A DNA stretch of 64,000 bases, taken from Atopsyche davidsoni (taxonomy: Eukaryota > Arthropoda > Insecta > Trichoptera > Hydrobiosidae). Location: NCBI GenBank assembly GCA_022113835.1, contig JAILWY010000011.1, forward strand, positions 5,890,001-5,954,000, in the 5' to 3' direction. A program made the position numbers and the translations under genes. The notes under the pieces were generated by a model. That model was not told the origin of the DNA. It saw only the letters and a program-made list of their open reading frames with translations, and ran no database searches. This document shows positions 26,291-38,970 of the stretch, one piece after another; the stretch's first letter is position 1, and every line of letters begins with the position of its first letter.

Positions 26291-26299
26291 ATTTCAGCT

Positions 26300-26560
26300 A
26301 AGCAACCACATTGCCACAGGAATTTACATACGAAACAACACTTTAAACCCACCAGTGAACGAAATAACTACTGTGCCACAGTAATTCATTGATTTTCTTA
26401 TACATTAACTATACTAGAAATCTATAAATAAATAACAATATTTATGTGTGCGAGTGATTCTTCTATACAGAAGAATTCTTCGAATACTATGGATTGACCG
26501 CGTCACAAATGAGAGAGTCTTGCACAGGACAACTACTGACGATGGTAAAAATGCGTTTGA
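26300..26560 (+). repeat. LINE-family fragment
   Basis: ACTTTAAACCCACCAG, GAACGAAATAACTAC and CACAGTAATTCATTGATTT match 17.81-17.88 kb. ATGGATTGACCGCGTCACAA followed by ATGAGAGAGTCTTGCAC and CTGACGATGG is the forward version of the W-x-D-x-V-T-N-E-R-V-L coding block seen in reverse at 46.8 kb. Confidence 0.6.
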
Positions 26561-27919
26561 TCAATATTTTTTAGCATCTTGAAGAAGAATATTTATTAAA
26601 AGATAGATTTGTATCATGTCTTTAATTTGTTAAAAAATTGAAATACCACATACGTGTTTCGAGTTTAAATTTTGTCTACGAGTCTTGCGATCCGTCAAAA
26701 TGTAAATGAAATATTACATCAGCATCACCATCTCACATATTTATTATCAAAATCTGCAATAAATATTCATTAATCTCTGCTATTAGTTCATAGCATACAT
26801 CGAAGTATAGAGTTTCTCACAATAAATTTATGATCACAATAATGGGATCTACAATCTAAGCATACATGTTTTTTGTTGTAAAATCTACATAATAATACAA
26901 TACTTGTAATGTTTTTAAAAAGAAGTTAAATATGCATTGAACAATAAAATAGAAATTATAAATATAAAACAGGGTAAAATAAGCATTAAAAATTAAGTAC
27001 AAATTGAAATATCAGCATTGTGCTTTTACAGACATTGTGTCCTTTTCCCAATCCGCCACAAGTTGCAGACAATGGATCACAGTTTGCAGTACAAAAGAAA
27101 ATCCGCGGCGAGGGGAGAGCGGGCGGCAGCGGCACACAACTCGCCTCCTTATCGGGGCCGTAAATAGTTACCCCGCCCCGGTGTCGCGCAAACGGATTTA
27201 TTCACTTTTTGTTCACCGCTATGAGCGAATTGGTCGTTTTGATTTCGCAAAAGGAAAAATATCTACTACATAGATGTTTTTGTTTTTACTATTACGGATA
27301 TTTAAAAAAAAAAAATATATATATTTAATTAATTATTTTTTTGTAGGTGTTCATCGATTGAAGTGTTGTGATAATGATTACAGTAGCATCAGCGCGAGCG
27401 CACCACGCCGAGCGCGCTCGTTCATCACATTACAAACCTATAAAGTATATGCAACATAACGCAGTTATTAATTGTAAATATTTTATTTCATACAATTTGA
27501 CAAAAATACCAAAAATAATTGTATCTGAATAGAGCAGTTACGTATATGTATATATATTTATTTAAACTTATTTATGTATATTTATATGTGTGTGTGTTAA
27601 AATAAGAGTAAGTCCCTTTTTCTCATTCATGTCAATCACTAATATAAAAATCTGTCATTCATCGCATCATTTTACCGCGAAGAAAAAAGCGTTGATTATT
27701 CCCAGCGAGACAGATAATCCCGGCCTCCCCTTTCGCGGCAAGACCGCCATTCTTCTCGCCTCTACAGTATAATGATAAAAGTAATAATTCCCCCGGCTTC
27801 CCCATTGTGAGGCGGCTGAATGAAGACGCCGCACACCTCAGCCTCCCCCGACCATCGACCCGGGAAAAAATATATTTAAAAGTATTACAATAATAAAGAC
27901 GTTCCATCGCGCCCTGCTT

Positions 27920-27932
27920 CCCCCCCCCCCCC
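27920..27932. repeat. Poly-C tract
   Basis: Thirteen consecutive C bases next to a GC-rich stretch. Likely variable in length. Confidence 0.85.
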
Positions 27933-28767
27933 AGGCTTGGAAAAAAATTGGAGCCGCGCGATATTGAATTTTAATACCTTATTGTTTTAATAATACTCGG
28001 CCTCCCTTGGGTTCGAGGATTTTTCACCTGCTAAACGAAGGAGAAAGATTTTTTAATAAATTATTTACTTATTGCTTATACAGTTTTTTTTTTCTTTAAT
28101 TTAAATCATTTTATTGTTTATAATTAGAATAATTTATTTTGAAAGTATTTTTAAAAATTTATCTCTACGGTTATGGAAAGTTATGTTAATTTTAAGTACA
28201 GACTTATATTACACACGTATATTTAATTTCATAGATGCAGTTTGAGTATTTTTTTTATAATTATAAGAAATATATATATTGTTGGCGAGTCCCTCAGCAT
28301 TGAGGCGCGGGGAGAGCGGGCGAGGGTGGAATGGGCGATAAAAAGGCGGCGGCGATGCGGCCCTGCCTCATTGAAGAATATTCGCATATTTCGTAATTTA
28401 GCTTATGCTCCGAGTGCGCCCGCTCTCCCCTTTTTGGTTATTTCCTTATTTTGATGCGTTTTTGTATGTGTGAATGAATACCTCGTCATTCTTTAGTACT
28501 ATTAGAATTGGTATATTATTTTTTAATGCCAGGGGAAAGGCTCTACAAGTTCGACGCCAGCTTTAGGGCATAATTTCCTTATTTCTAATGTAACACCTAT
28601 AATAAAATATACTTTTTATCAAATAATAATAAATATCCAAGTTCAATTTAATAAATTTATTTGTGAGCTGTGAAAAGACCGTCGACTCTCGATAAAGAGT
28701 TCTGGCAGATAAATCCTAAACTAATGATACTATCACTGACGTATTTATTGTAGTTTATTGGTTTGTT

Positions 28768-29085
28768 TATTTCTTCTTCTTCTTCGTGCGCCTCTTTTCA
28801 GAGAAGGCTGGTGGGCATTTCGCTGAATACAGTTTTGTTTTGAGCCAGTCATACTAATACCGCTGTACTCCAGACTTCCAGCCACTGGCGAAAATTTTTT
28901 TTTCATAGATTTTTCTTTGTACAAATAGCTGTAGGTTGCTTTATTTATTATTTTTAAAAAATATGTCCAAATAGTAGACTTTACGCTTTATTACCTTCGT
29001 CAGGAGTTTTCTTTCTTTGCGCATTCCGTGCAAGACTCGTGTCATTTGTGACGCGGTCAACTCGTGGTATTTCCAATAAAATAAA
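28768..29085 (-). mobile_element. Non-LTR retrotransposon fragment, reverse orientation
   Basis: Left end is CTTCTTCTTCTTCGTGCGCC, CAGAGAAGGCTGGTGGGCAT. The minus strand then carries a W-K-S-G-V-Q-like frame near 28.87 kb (compare the W-L-K-I-G-S-T-A tail of the 24.4-kb copy). At 29.0-29.08 kb it has a block reading V-D-R-V-T-N-D-T, matching the V-T-N-E-R-V-L segment of the 46.8-kb copy. Decayed. Confidence 0.6.
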
Positions 29086-32000
29086 ATAAACGATACTTTT
29101 CAGTTATTACTTAACAATTTTGTGACGTGTTTCCTGGTGATTTTTTTCAATATTGAAAAAAATATTTGAAAATGTAGCTTTTCCCTTAAATAGCCGTGAA
29201 GCGTTAGGAACTCGGTCCCCCATGTGGCTAATGGCGGAGCGCCTGTAGTACAAAACAACACTTTATTCGCAAACTGCATATAAAATTTTATCTAACTGTT
29301 TGTAGAACTCCGCGCAGCCATCTTGGGGATTTAAATTCGGGACGAGGAAACATTATTTCAAATTCCGGACAATAAAAGCAGATGAAACCCGAAAATGTGC
29401 CAAAACAGATAAATATACACGCTACAATGTATCCCGAATTTCAATATCAAATTTTAACATGCTCTCTTAACAATTGTACTTTAACTTATTCAATTGTATA
29501 TTCAATATTTTTTTACTTGCTAAAAAATCCATTTTAATATTTTAAGAAAAATATTTATACGATTTTACCACCTTCCACCAAAAATATAACAAAAGTATTA
29601 TATTACATTTTAGTATTATTAGTTACCGTCTGTGTATTGCAAATCTGCAAATCATTTTTACTTTATACGTATTAATTATACATGTTTATAATTACAGTAA
29701 AATCTAAATTATTGCCTTATCAATAATTTTGCATACATTATTTTTTATTTTTTTTATTTCAAGTAAAACTAAATAACTCTGAGCTGTATATTTAAATCGC
29801 AGACAACAATATCTTTTGTTCAGCGTTTTTATTCGCACGCTGTTTAATCATTAATATGTTTTTTTTGGTAAGCATCATCACAATTTCAATGAAATTATTT
29901 GAATTCATAATTTCTTACTACTCGGTTTGCTAATAAGTTACTACCGTAATTTTACATCTGCAAAAAACACAGTAAGAACATCGCTTTTGGCGTTTCGGCG
30001 TTGTTTGTTGCGTTTTTTGATAAACCAGCAGATTGATAAATATTGCATCGCTCCTACTGCAGCTTTGTAGAGGTCGTTTTTGGTCCTTCAAAGGGATTTT
30101 CGTAAGAGGGAACGAAGGGGAGTGTAATGGCGGGGCTGTAAGCGCTTGTGGAGCTGAAACCAGTGCAGGATAATTTTTCAGAAAAATACATAATTACTTA
30201 TTTACAAACCACAATGACAAAAATATTCAACCCAAAATTTCTAATATTTGCGACATCCAGAAATTAAGAAATAAAATCTCAATAATTATTCAAAGAGTGT
30301 CATTTAAATATGTATCTTTTCTACTACTTTCATAATTATAAAATATTTCAATAGATAAGAATTTATCGGATCTTCGGGTGTTTCATATAAAAGCCTAAAA
30401 TAAATATCTCCTCTCTTCTTAAGGTTGTTTTCATGGGAGGGAGGTGATACTATTGAAAATCTTTCTTGATGAATTCAGAATCATCTTATTTTGTATCGAG
30501 GGGTCTCCTGTAAGCCTCGAGGGTTAAGGAAGGGGTAGCTTCTTATTGACACCACCCCGACACTTGTCCATCGAAGGTTCTGTTTGATCAACTCCGTCTC
30601 GGATACTTGGGGTGTAATAAGCTTTGGAAATTTTAAAGTAATTAACCGGAGGGTGAAAAAATCTTTTTGATTTATGCTATTTTAATTATACTTTCGCAGA
30701 TTAAAGTCGTTTGAAATTTAAACAAATATAATATTTATGCATTCAATCAAGTAATATATTATATATTTATGGAACATACTCTTTATAAAAAAATACAAAT
30801 AAATAAAAAATAGACATATTACAAATTATAATTATGTAATCGTATATTGAAAACACGAATATATTTTGAGCAACAAAGCTATCAAGTTTCATTTCAATGT
30901 GCTTAATATTATAAAATGGTTATCTAGACTAACACAAAATATAATTTACAAGAAATGATAATATGTTGTGTATCTTTAATAAATTTTATTCTCTTTGATA
31001 TATATTTGAGATCGCATTTTTTTAAGTAGGTAAGAAACTTGCACACCTGTTCTAATCCGTGATTGCAAAAGAGACTCACCCGATTATTTCCCACCCCGTG
31101 TAATACCTCCCAGCTATAACCAATGACGACAGACCGACCCCTCCAGCCACCATCCCTTCAGTAAAACTCGAAAATACAAGACTTTTCACAGATGGTATTA
31201 ATATCTAAAAACTTCATCGTAATACTGCCGTGCCCTCGGTTGTGAAAATATCATATATATTTTTTCTAAAATATTATTTAAATTACTCTTAGGCCGAAGA
31301 AGAATCTAAAGATATTTGATGATTCATATTTGTGGAGTTTCATAAATTAAATAAGACTAATATTTTAATATAAGAAAAACTTAACGAATTTGAAAAAGAA
31401 TTAATAATGTATTTAAATGTTCATTCATGAACGTGTAGATTTCAGGTTTTTTGTAGCTTATAAAAAAATATTCAGTTTTACGAAACCAAGCATTTTCTGA
31501 TTAACCTTTTAATAATCCAAATCAAAAATATATAAAAGTTACAAACTCGCTGAAATAATATTTTCTCCTCTCGTCTCTCCCCATCGGAAATAAAAACACT
31601 TTCAGGGAAGAATCGGGGGGTTGGGGGTGAGGGGGGGACAACTGTAATAAGCGGATTGGGAGGAACCACTTTTATTGGTTATTATTTATTTTTTGTATAA
31701 ATAAATATGACTAGGGGTGTAATTCACGTTTATAGCTATTGGAGAGATGTTTCTTGTTTGTTTGTCAGTTTTTTTTGTACTTTGTTTGTTTTATTCTTTC
31801 GGGAATTGAAAACCGTAAATTTATCTAGCGGCAGGAGAAGTTCTTCCAATAAAATTTGATTATATCTTTAAAGTTGTCGAATTTTCCGTATTCAAATGAA
31901 TCCTCCGTTGAATCTTATTCTATGCCGAATTGTTAGCACAACCTTAAAAAAATTATTAACCTTGGTATAAATGGTTCTCATTAATAATTATAATAAAAAT

Positions 32001-32404
32001 ATGCTTTCTAGGAAAAAAGAACATTGTCATACAACAATAAAAAGTCACAAAAATATTTTATTTAAATTGGAATATATATCTTTTTTTGTTTAATGATATT
32101 TTTCATTGCACGTTGTTTAGAAATATGTATTTATTTATGATTCATAAATAATGTGTGAGACTATAAAGCAAAATCAAAAACATGTAAATAACTTCTATAC
32201 TTAGTTACAACTAGAATGTACTTTTGGTTATTTTTTTATAAAAAAAAATGAAAACAAATATATATACAATAAAATTACTAGATTCAAATCCGTAAAATCA
32301 TCAAAAGCCGACGAGTAGACCATATCAGATCGGTTAGCCGGCCGGCGCACGCGTATTTCTCGGTATTCAATTAAACCCGTAGCGGCCCTAAACGAGAGCA
32401 GATA

Positions 32405-32458
32405 GCCACGCCAGCCACGCCAGCCACGCCACGCCAGCCACGCCAGCCACGCCACGCC
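32405..32458. repeat. 9-bp minisatellite
   Basis: CCACGCCAG-type units with some GCCACG interruptions. It produces the tryptophan/glycine/alanine-rich translations on the minus strand, which are artefacts of the repeat. Confidence 0.85.
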
Positions 32459-32819
32459 TCACCAGGAGGACGCGCCGATTTGATAATTGATCCGCTAAGC
32501 CGTGACGCGGAAGAAAAGCTCCCTGGAAAAAGTACAGCCTCGGATATCAAGCACGTGTTCACAGTCCATTGTGCGTGGCACGGGCTCTTCTTTGATGATA
32601 TATCTTAAGACAAAATATTAGCGTTTAAAATGACACACGTGGCTTGGAAATGTGCAAGTACGTTTAATAATTTGCAACTACTGTGTTTTGGGAACACACA
32701 CAGAAGCTAATAGCAGAGCAGAGCGGAGCGGGTTTTGAAACTCAATGAATTACGTGTTGCTGAGTTGTTAAATATATATGACAGCACATCGGTTTGAAGC
32801 GGTATTGCACTCGTGCGTA

Positions 32820-33190
32820 TTCGAGGTTAGGTGAGGTCGGAGTGGGCTGTGGACTGTGGTTGGCCCAGTCGGCCGAGCATGATGAGCCTCTCATCCTCAT
32901 CTCTCAGGGTCGCGGGCTGTCGGCTCGAGACGCCTGTCCGCCGAGCATCGACGGCGGATCGTTTTCTCTTTTACTCGGAGCCGGCGAATCTCGCACGCCC
33001 CATCAATCCCCGCGGATGACACTCGACTCCGCGGCAGAGCAACGCCGTCTGCCAACTCCTGCGTATTAATACCCCGCAGAGCCAAAATAACGCCCGTGGG
33101 CGGAGGAAGAATGCCTTATAACACATTGACAACGGCTTAATAATAGGCCCCGCACTCGCATTGGCCGTATCGCTTTCTCTCGATTCTAGT
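32820..33190. promoter_or_regulatory. GC-rich intronic island
   Basis: CpG-rich block with overlapping open frames on both strands (85 to 91 codons) and no recognisable domain. It contains ATTGGCC at 33160-33166 and GGTTAGGTGAGGT at its left edge. Candidate regulatory element or CpG-type promoter; no supporting transcript evidence is possible here. Confidence 0.25.
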
Positions 33191-33699
33191 CCTACTCGCG
33201 TATTCTGGTTTTCTCTCTGCTTAGTCATGATTGGTGTGATTGATTTCTTTCTTGTGTTTCTTGGCTGACTTGAGCCCTCTGCAGCTCTGGCTATGACGTC
33301 CTACATTTTAGGCAAAAACATTGAAAAAAAAAAAAACACCCGAAATAAAAGGACGAAAGTTTGATCGTTTGATTTTGATTTGAAAATAGATGTAACCTAA
33401 CCTAACCTGACCAAGAGTTTGCATATTTTATTTCTTTGGGTATAATTCTCTCTAATTTATATCTTTCTTTCGTTTCTATCATAGAATTCGATACCAAAAA
33501 CCAATAAAAAAGTTTTTTTGTACCTATCAATATTTATAATTCCTTAGTAATTTCTCAAATATTTAATTAGCAAGAAACGCTGCAATTAGAAATGCTTAAG
33601 CAAAACTACGATTTATTAAAAAAAAAAAAACCCGGAGATTTTTAGCAAAGTTGTTGAAGGCGAGATAAATCGCTGACGTCCAAAGGAAAGACAAGCAGG

Positions 33700-34150
33700 A
33701 ATATCAAACGGTCCAGGCATTCCAAACCTGTGGCTCGGCGCGCCGCCTCGGGTTTGCTTGGCCGTGGCGTCCATTCACAGCGCGGCGTTCTATTTCCACG
33801 TCGCCCATTGGCATCAAATTGGGGGACTCCTCCATTTGAGTGTTACGGTCGGCCGTAACTAACCGCGGCGGTGCTACTTTCGATTTCAGATAAATTTTTC
33901 TCGCCCTGCATTCCCAAGCGTTCGCCTCATCTTTTATCAGTTTATTTTATTTTTTTTAATTTCGATATTCAAATTTGGAACTTTTTTTTTAATTTCGAAT
34001 CCCGCGTTCGAAGTTTGAATAGGCGATTTTTGAAAATCAAAACGGTTTCCATGTCGAGCTGTGAAGCTGGAGCCCGAGCTGGAAGCGGCGCTCGCTGACG
34101 TGTTCATTGGCCGTTCTGTCCGGGATTTACGCCCCGAGTTGTTCCGCGAC
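33700..34150. promoter_or_regulatory. GC-rich intronic island
   Basis: Two CpG-rich parts (33.72-33.87 and 34.04-34.15 kb) around a T-rich middle, with ATTGGCA at 33807-33813 and ATTGGCC at 34106-34112. Possible enhancer by motif clustering and composition; no coding signal found. Confidence 0.25.
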
Positions 34151-34717
34151 GTGTTTATTAACCCGTTCCACTTTCGATCTGTAAATAGTGGCTTCAAATC
34201 GACTTTATTTATATTATTATAATAATTTACGGGCGCATTAATTCCATTGATATAAGGGATGTCAGCCGGGAGCTCGCTGCAGCGCCGTTTAATCAAAATA
34301 GAAAATCATCATTCAAATGCGCCGGAGAGCTCCCGCGGCGGAGATGGCGCGTATATCTATAACGCCGCGTTATACTAGCGCATCGTGCCTACAATGTGGC
34401 ATACCTATACAAATAAATACATCATTACCCGACTACAGCTGTTGCTGTTTAGTACTCTGTCTCGCGAATCGTTCGCACTTAATATCGGTGCGCGGTTGAT
34501 CACCTCCGCCGTTCTTGCATAACAAAAATTTTCCTTTGAGTATTGGGAGATTTTGTTTAAAATATAAACCAGCAACCTATTAAAAAACACATCGTTATAT
34601 ATAGTTTAATGAGATCTTAAAAAACATCAGTATTCAACATACTAAAGTGATTCCGTAATAATTTGATTTTTCTCTTGAAGACGATATGCTATAGTTTTAT
34701 AAATGCATTTTTTGGCA

Positions 34718-34845
34718 TTAAATTTCCGGCTCGGTGGAATTGATTTTTATATTTTATTTTTATTGGTGACCGGTTTCGCCAGCCTGCCGGGTTGGCACTG
34801 TGAAGCGTTTGAACACCCGAAACAATTTTATTCAAAATATTATAA
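34718..34845. mobile_element. Worn third copy of the foldback element
   Basis: CTCGGTGGAATTGATTTTTA, then TATTGGTGACCGGTTTCGCC, a GTTGGCA word and TTTTATTCAAAATATTATA occur in the same order as in copies 1 and 2 near 20.4-21.0 kb. The arms are no longer complementary over their full length. Confidence 0.6.
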
Positions 34846-35770
34846 TATTTGTTACTTCTCAAAAATAGAAATCAAACTCAACAATGGCGGCGCCGGCCGC
34901 GAATCTCAAATGGCCCCCGATGACTGGTTGATTGCAATAATGACAAATGTTCTCGTCTCCTCTGAGGTCGTCCCTTTTCCCCGCTCCGTCTCGGTTCCAG
35001 GAAATCCCCGAATAAACCGAGACATAGTAAGTGTCGTTATTAAAATGCACTCATGTCGCGGCTCGAGAGGTCGAGAGCTCGGAATCGATTCCAGATGAGA
35101 CATAATTTCCTTCTAATGACGCCGTCTGCAATCATGTGAGACTATTTTGGAAGCAATACAAAAAATGAATTAATGATATATTTTTTAATAAAAAAAAAAC
35201 ACACGCTTTCCGTGTTTTTTTTCTATTGTTTATTTAATGGCCGGACAAAATATATACGTACGATGCTTCGGAACTAATTATATCATCTGGAAAATGAAAT
35301 AAGGGAATTACTTGATCATATATTATCAAAGTTTCTAGGGCAAAGTGTGGTGTTTTAAAAATAATATAACAAAAATATCGAAACGTTAAATAGAAAATAT
35401 ATATATTTTTTAAACTTTCAATCCATACGCCCTCTTTTTTTTAGTGAAAGAAAAATAGTAATTTTATGTATTTAACATGACACATAGTCACAATCAATGA
35501 GTTATTTATATCGCTATGATAAGTAGCTCCCACACAGGCGCAATACCCAAAGCATGCAACATATAACCGATATTAGACAGGAAAATAATGAAATTTCTGT
35601 TAAATTATAGATGTTTGTTACAAATACGATTTGTAAAAATGCGATTTCCTAAGATTTCGCTGCTTTTTCATTGTTTAAACAAACGCTTTTGCGCAAGCAA
35701 CCATTTGTTAAAATAAAATTAATATTGTAAACTTTAAAATAAATGGCTTTGTACGTTAACTAACCTATAA

Positions 35771-35795
35771 TTTTCTTTTTTTTACAGGTAAGCTC
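35771..35795 (+). promoter_or_regulatory. Strong candidate recursive (ratchet) splice site
   Basis: TTTTCTTTTTTTTACAG is joined directly to GTAAGC, with AG at 35786-35787 and GT at 35788-35789. This is close to the ideal recursive-splice consensus of a long pyrimidine tract, NCAG and GTAAGT. It lies 15.6 kb downstream of the cut exon donor. The 30-50 bases after it are unexpectedly GC-rich (GGATCCGTTGCCCGGGGACTC), and in phase 0 the frame stays open for 22 codons to a TAA at about 35854, next to an AATAAA word. An alternative 3' terminal exon is therefore also conceivable. Confidence 0.6.
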
Positions 35796-38739
35796 TATAC
35801 TTTGGGATCCGTTGCCCGGGGACTCAGTATGTATCCACAATGTAAAGTTTAAATAAATCAGATAGACAGTCTAGAAAAATTTTACGAAGTATAAACTTCC
35901 GCTAGTATAAATTGTTATTTTATCAATTCAGACAAAATAATTGGAGAATATAATAAAAGTTTTGAAACAACAAAAACATTAACATTAAATGAAACAAAAA
36001 AAAACGTTATTTTAAAAAATATTATGACATGAGAATGGAAAATCAATTTAGGGCTTTTAGTCTGGAATATATCAATGTCATGAAGTTGTCATTGCATCCT
36101 AATATGAGAAATATCTTTTTTTTATTATGTATATAAAGTTATAAATGTTGACATCTTAATGTCAAACAAAAAATAATATGAAACCTTTGGATTTTGCCTA
36201 TAGGAAAAAAATAGAATCGTGTAACTAAATTACTTTAATTAAATAAATTCACGTCTAGGTGCATGATTTTTTTTTTTACTTATAAAGATATGAGAAAAGA
36301 AATTTATTTATTTTAGTGTTTTTTTATTGTTTTGACGTGGTGTGCGTATTTTTTTATTATTGATGTTTTGTTAAATGCAAGTTTAGTGCATAATTGCTTG
36401 AAGTAGTGAGTATTCTCAAATTGTTGTCTCAAAATTAAATTATTGAATATTTGGTACATAAAAATATGATTAATATAATATGTTTGGTAATCACTTGTTA
36501 ATATATATTCTGGTTTTTGAGTGTGACTATGACGTTGAGAGGTCAGGACGATTGCGTTTTCCACGTCGGCGCCAGTAATGTGTCCAGGTATCAATGCTTT
36601 TTGTTGTCGGATTTTTTGTGGCGCACTCAATCCAAAAATCAAAAATACTTGTACAAATAACACGCAAGAAGAATTAATAAGTTTTTTTTTCATTACGACA
36701 CGATGTTCGTGTTAAAGGGAACCAATCACGTGTCAAAACTCGAAACAAAAAAAATCCCCGAAATTGTCATGGCGTGATTCGGGCGAATTAAGTCCGTTTT
36801 CTGTGCTGTGTACTTCTCGAAAAATAATTGATATTAAAAAATGAACACAAAAAATGTGTCTCATTTCCTCCAGTGTATGTGCCGCTCCGGCTAACTGTAT
36901 CTTTTTTCGAATAATACCTTGTTACTAATATTTGATGGCACGCCATTTTAAGAGGTAAGATATACACTCACAATTGCCCGTGGAGCGATAGATCGTGCGT
37001 GATCGTCCGGGATATTATAATGAATCATTACTATCGGATCTTATTATGTACTAAATTATTACTGTATCACAAATCGCCATTTCTTAATGACAAATCGTAT
37101 GAAGAAACTATAATCATAATCATCGTATCTGAGAATTATTTCTTAATATCGTCGCTGTCTTGTTTTTTTTTTTTTTTACATAAGAATTTATACAACTTTC
37201 AGCATTCACTTCTATAACTCATTCATCTTATTTAAAGCGAATTTAGGTTTATTTTTACAGACGTACGTAAACTGTGCAAAAAAATGTAATATCTACCAGA
37301 AAAAAACATTTATTCAATCGTTCATATTTGAAAAATGTTAATACAAATAAATAAATATGCTTTATTTAATACATTTTTTAAATAATGCCAGAACATAGAA
37401 ATGGTTGTAACAATAATTTTATTTTTTATTTTTTTCTTGTCTACTACGTTACCATAATTTCGAAAAATAACCAAAAGACACCTGAATGACAATGAAACCT
37501 TGCAGCATATTATGCAGAGTAATTCGTTTGTTTAATTAATTTAATGTCACCTCCGCAAAGCTTTTGACTTGTTACGTATAGAGAGCGCCCCCTCGCTTAC
37601 AATACAACCCGGCTTGCAATATCACTGAACTCGCGGCACGCCACTGAACACACGTATAGATCATGCAGTATTTAATATACCCTTTGTATAATACTTACTA
37701 TGGCACATATCGTGTAATCTAACCTGCGTACGCAAGTCAAGCTTAATCAATACGATAATTGAATAATGAGAGTTGAATGGTACTGGCTGGGTTTTTGTGA
37801 GTTTCCCACATTTGTCTCGCCGTCCCCAGGTGGACTGGCTGGCTCCGCGGCCAGGAACGATCGGCAATCAGACTGTCTTAGATATCATGGCACATGATTG
37901 ACGGCTGGGTTACGTGATAGCGCAGGCCCGGACCGAGGCCTTCGAAAACAACACCAAAAAAAAATACATTGAACAAACACATCACTCTGCAGTTCACCCC
38001 GTACAAGTCTTTCGGTCTATTTATTATTAAAATACAACTTTACTTATGGGTAATATTTTATAAGTATTCATTTGAAAAAAATATTTAAAAAATCTATATA
38101 CTCGTAAATTATTTTTATTCGTATATAAGCGACAATATACACAGTATAAATATGATCCAATATAACGCTTACTATATAAATTATGAAAATCTAAAAATTT
38201 ACTAATAAAAATATATTATGCTCGCCGCTTAATTAAATAATTATTTTAATCCTGTGTACAGTTCGGCTCTGTGAAATCTTCGCCAAAGATGATGGATAGC
38301 CGTTGTTAAAATTGTTTCTAAAAATATGTTTTTGATACGCTCAAATACACTCAAACAAAAAACTTATATTTTCCAAAGTGAGTATTCGTAGAATAAAATA
38401 ACTTCCAAGGAAATGACAAGATACTTATCTACGGTGCACATTCAGCATTACTAAGAAGCAACGTAAGCTTTGCTTTCAAACAGCTTCTTAAATATATAGC
38501 AAGATAAGAAGAAACAATGAATTACTAATTTGATTAGAATTTTCTTTTTTCGGTTGATGAAAATATAGAATTCGTTTTTACAGGTTTCAGATTATTTGCA
38601 AGTGTTACTTGTATAATTAAGGTATTTTCAAATCAAAAGTCACTCCTCAGAGATCATAAATTCACGACGCGAGATTAGAAAATCTATTTCGAAACGATCC
38701 GATATTTTCGTGAAAATATTATTCAGTCAATTATGAGTC

Positions 38740-38970
38740 GGGAGATGGTCTGGTAAATGAGCCGCGACCGAGGCCCTCTCACCTGTCCCCGCTGGTCAAT
38801 GGCGATTGGCCGTCTCGGGGTGCAGTGCCAATTTTTTTTCCCAACGCGATATCGCCCGCGATCGGTCCGCCCGGACGAGCGCCCGTTTATAACGGGCCTG
38901 TATCAATATGCGCACGACGCAATACGTTCGGTCGATTTATCTTCGGCGAATCCGCGTGATAATCTTCGTG
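38740..38970. promoter_or_regulatory. GC-rich intronic island
   Basis: CpG-rich block containing GGTCAATGGCGATTGGCCGT (ATTGGCC at 38805-38811) and several CGAT/ATCG words. A regulatory role is inferred; the 73-codon frame across it has no recognisable domain. Confidence 0.25.

Noticed and set aside
27335..27460. TTTTTTTGTAG|GTGTTC followed by an open frame with SASAPRRARS
   Set aside because: The frame has no closing donor and no recognisable domain; the donor half GTGTTC is poor for a ratchet site.
32228..32562. Minus-strand frames with AWLAWRGWRG repeats
   Set aside because: Artefacts of the 9-bp CCACGCCAG minisatellite.
38575..38592. TTCGTTTTTACAG|GTTTCA as a ratchet site or exon start
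   Set aside because: The acceptor half is good but GTTTCA is a poor donor, and no downstream exon is visible.
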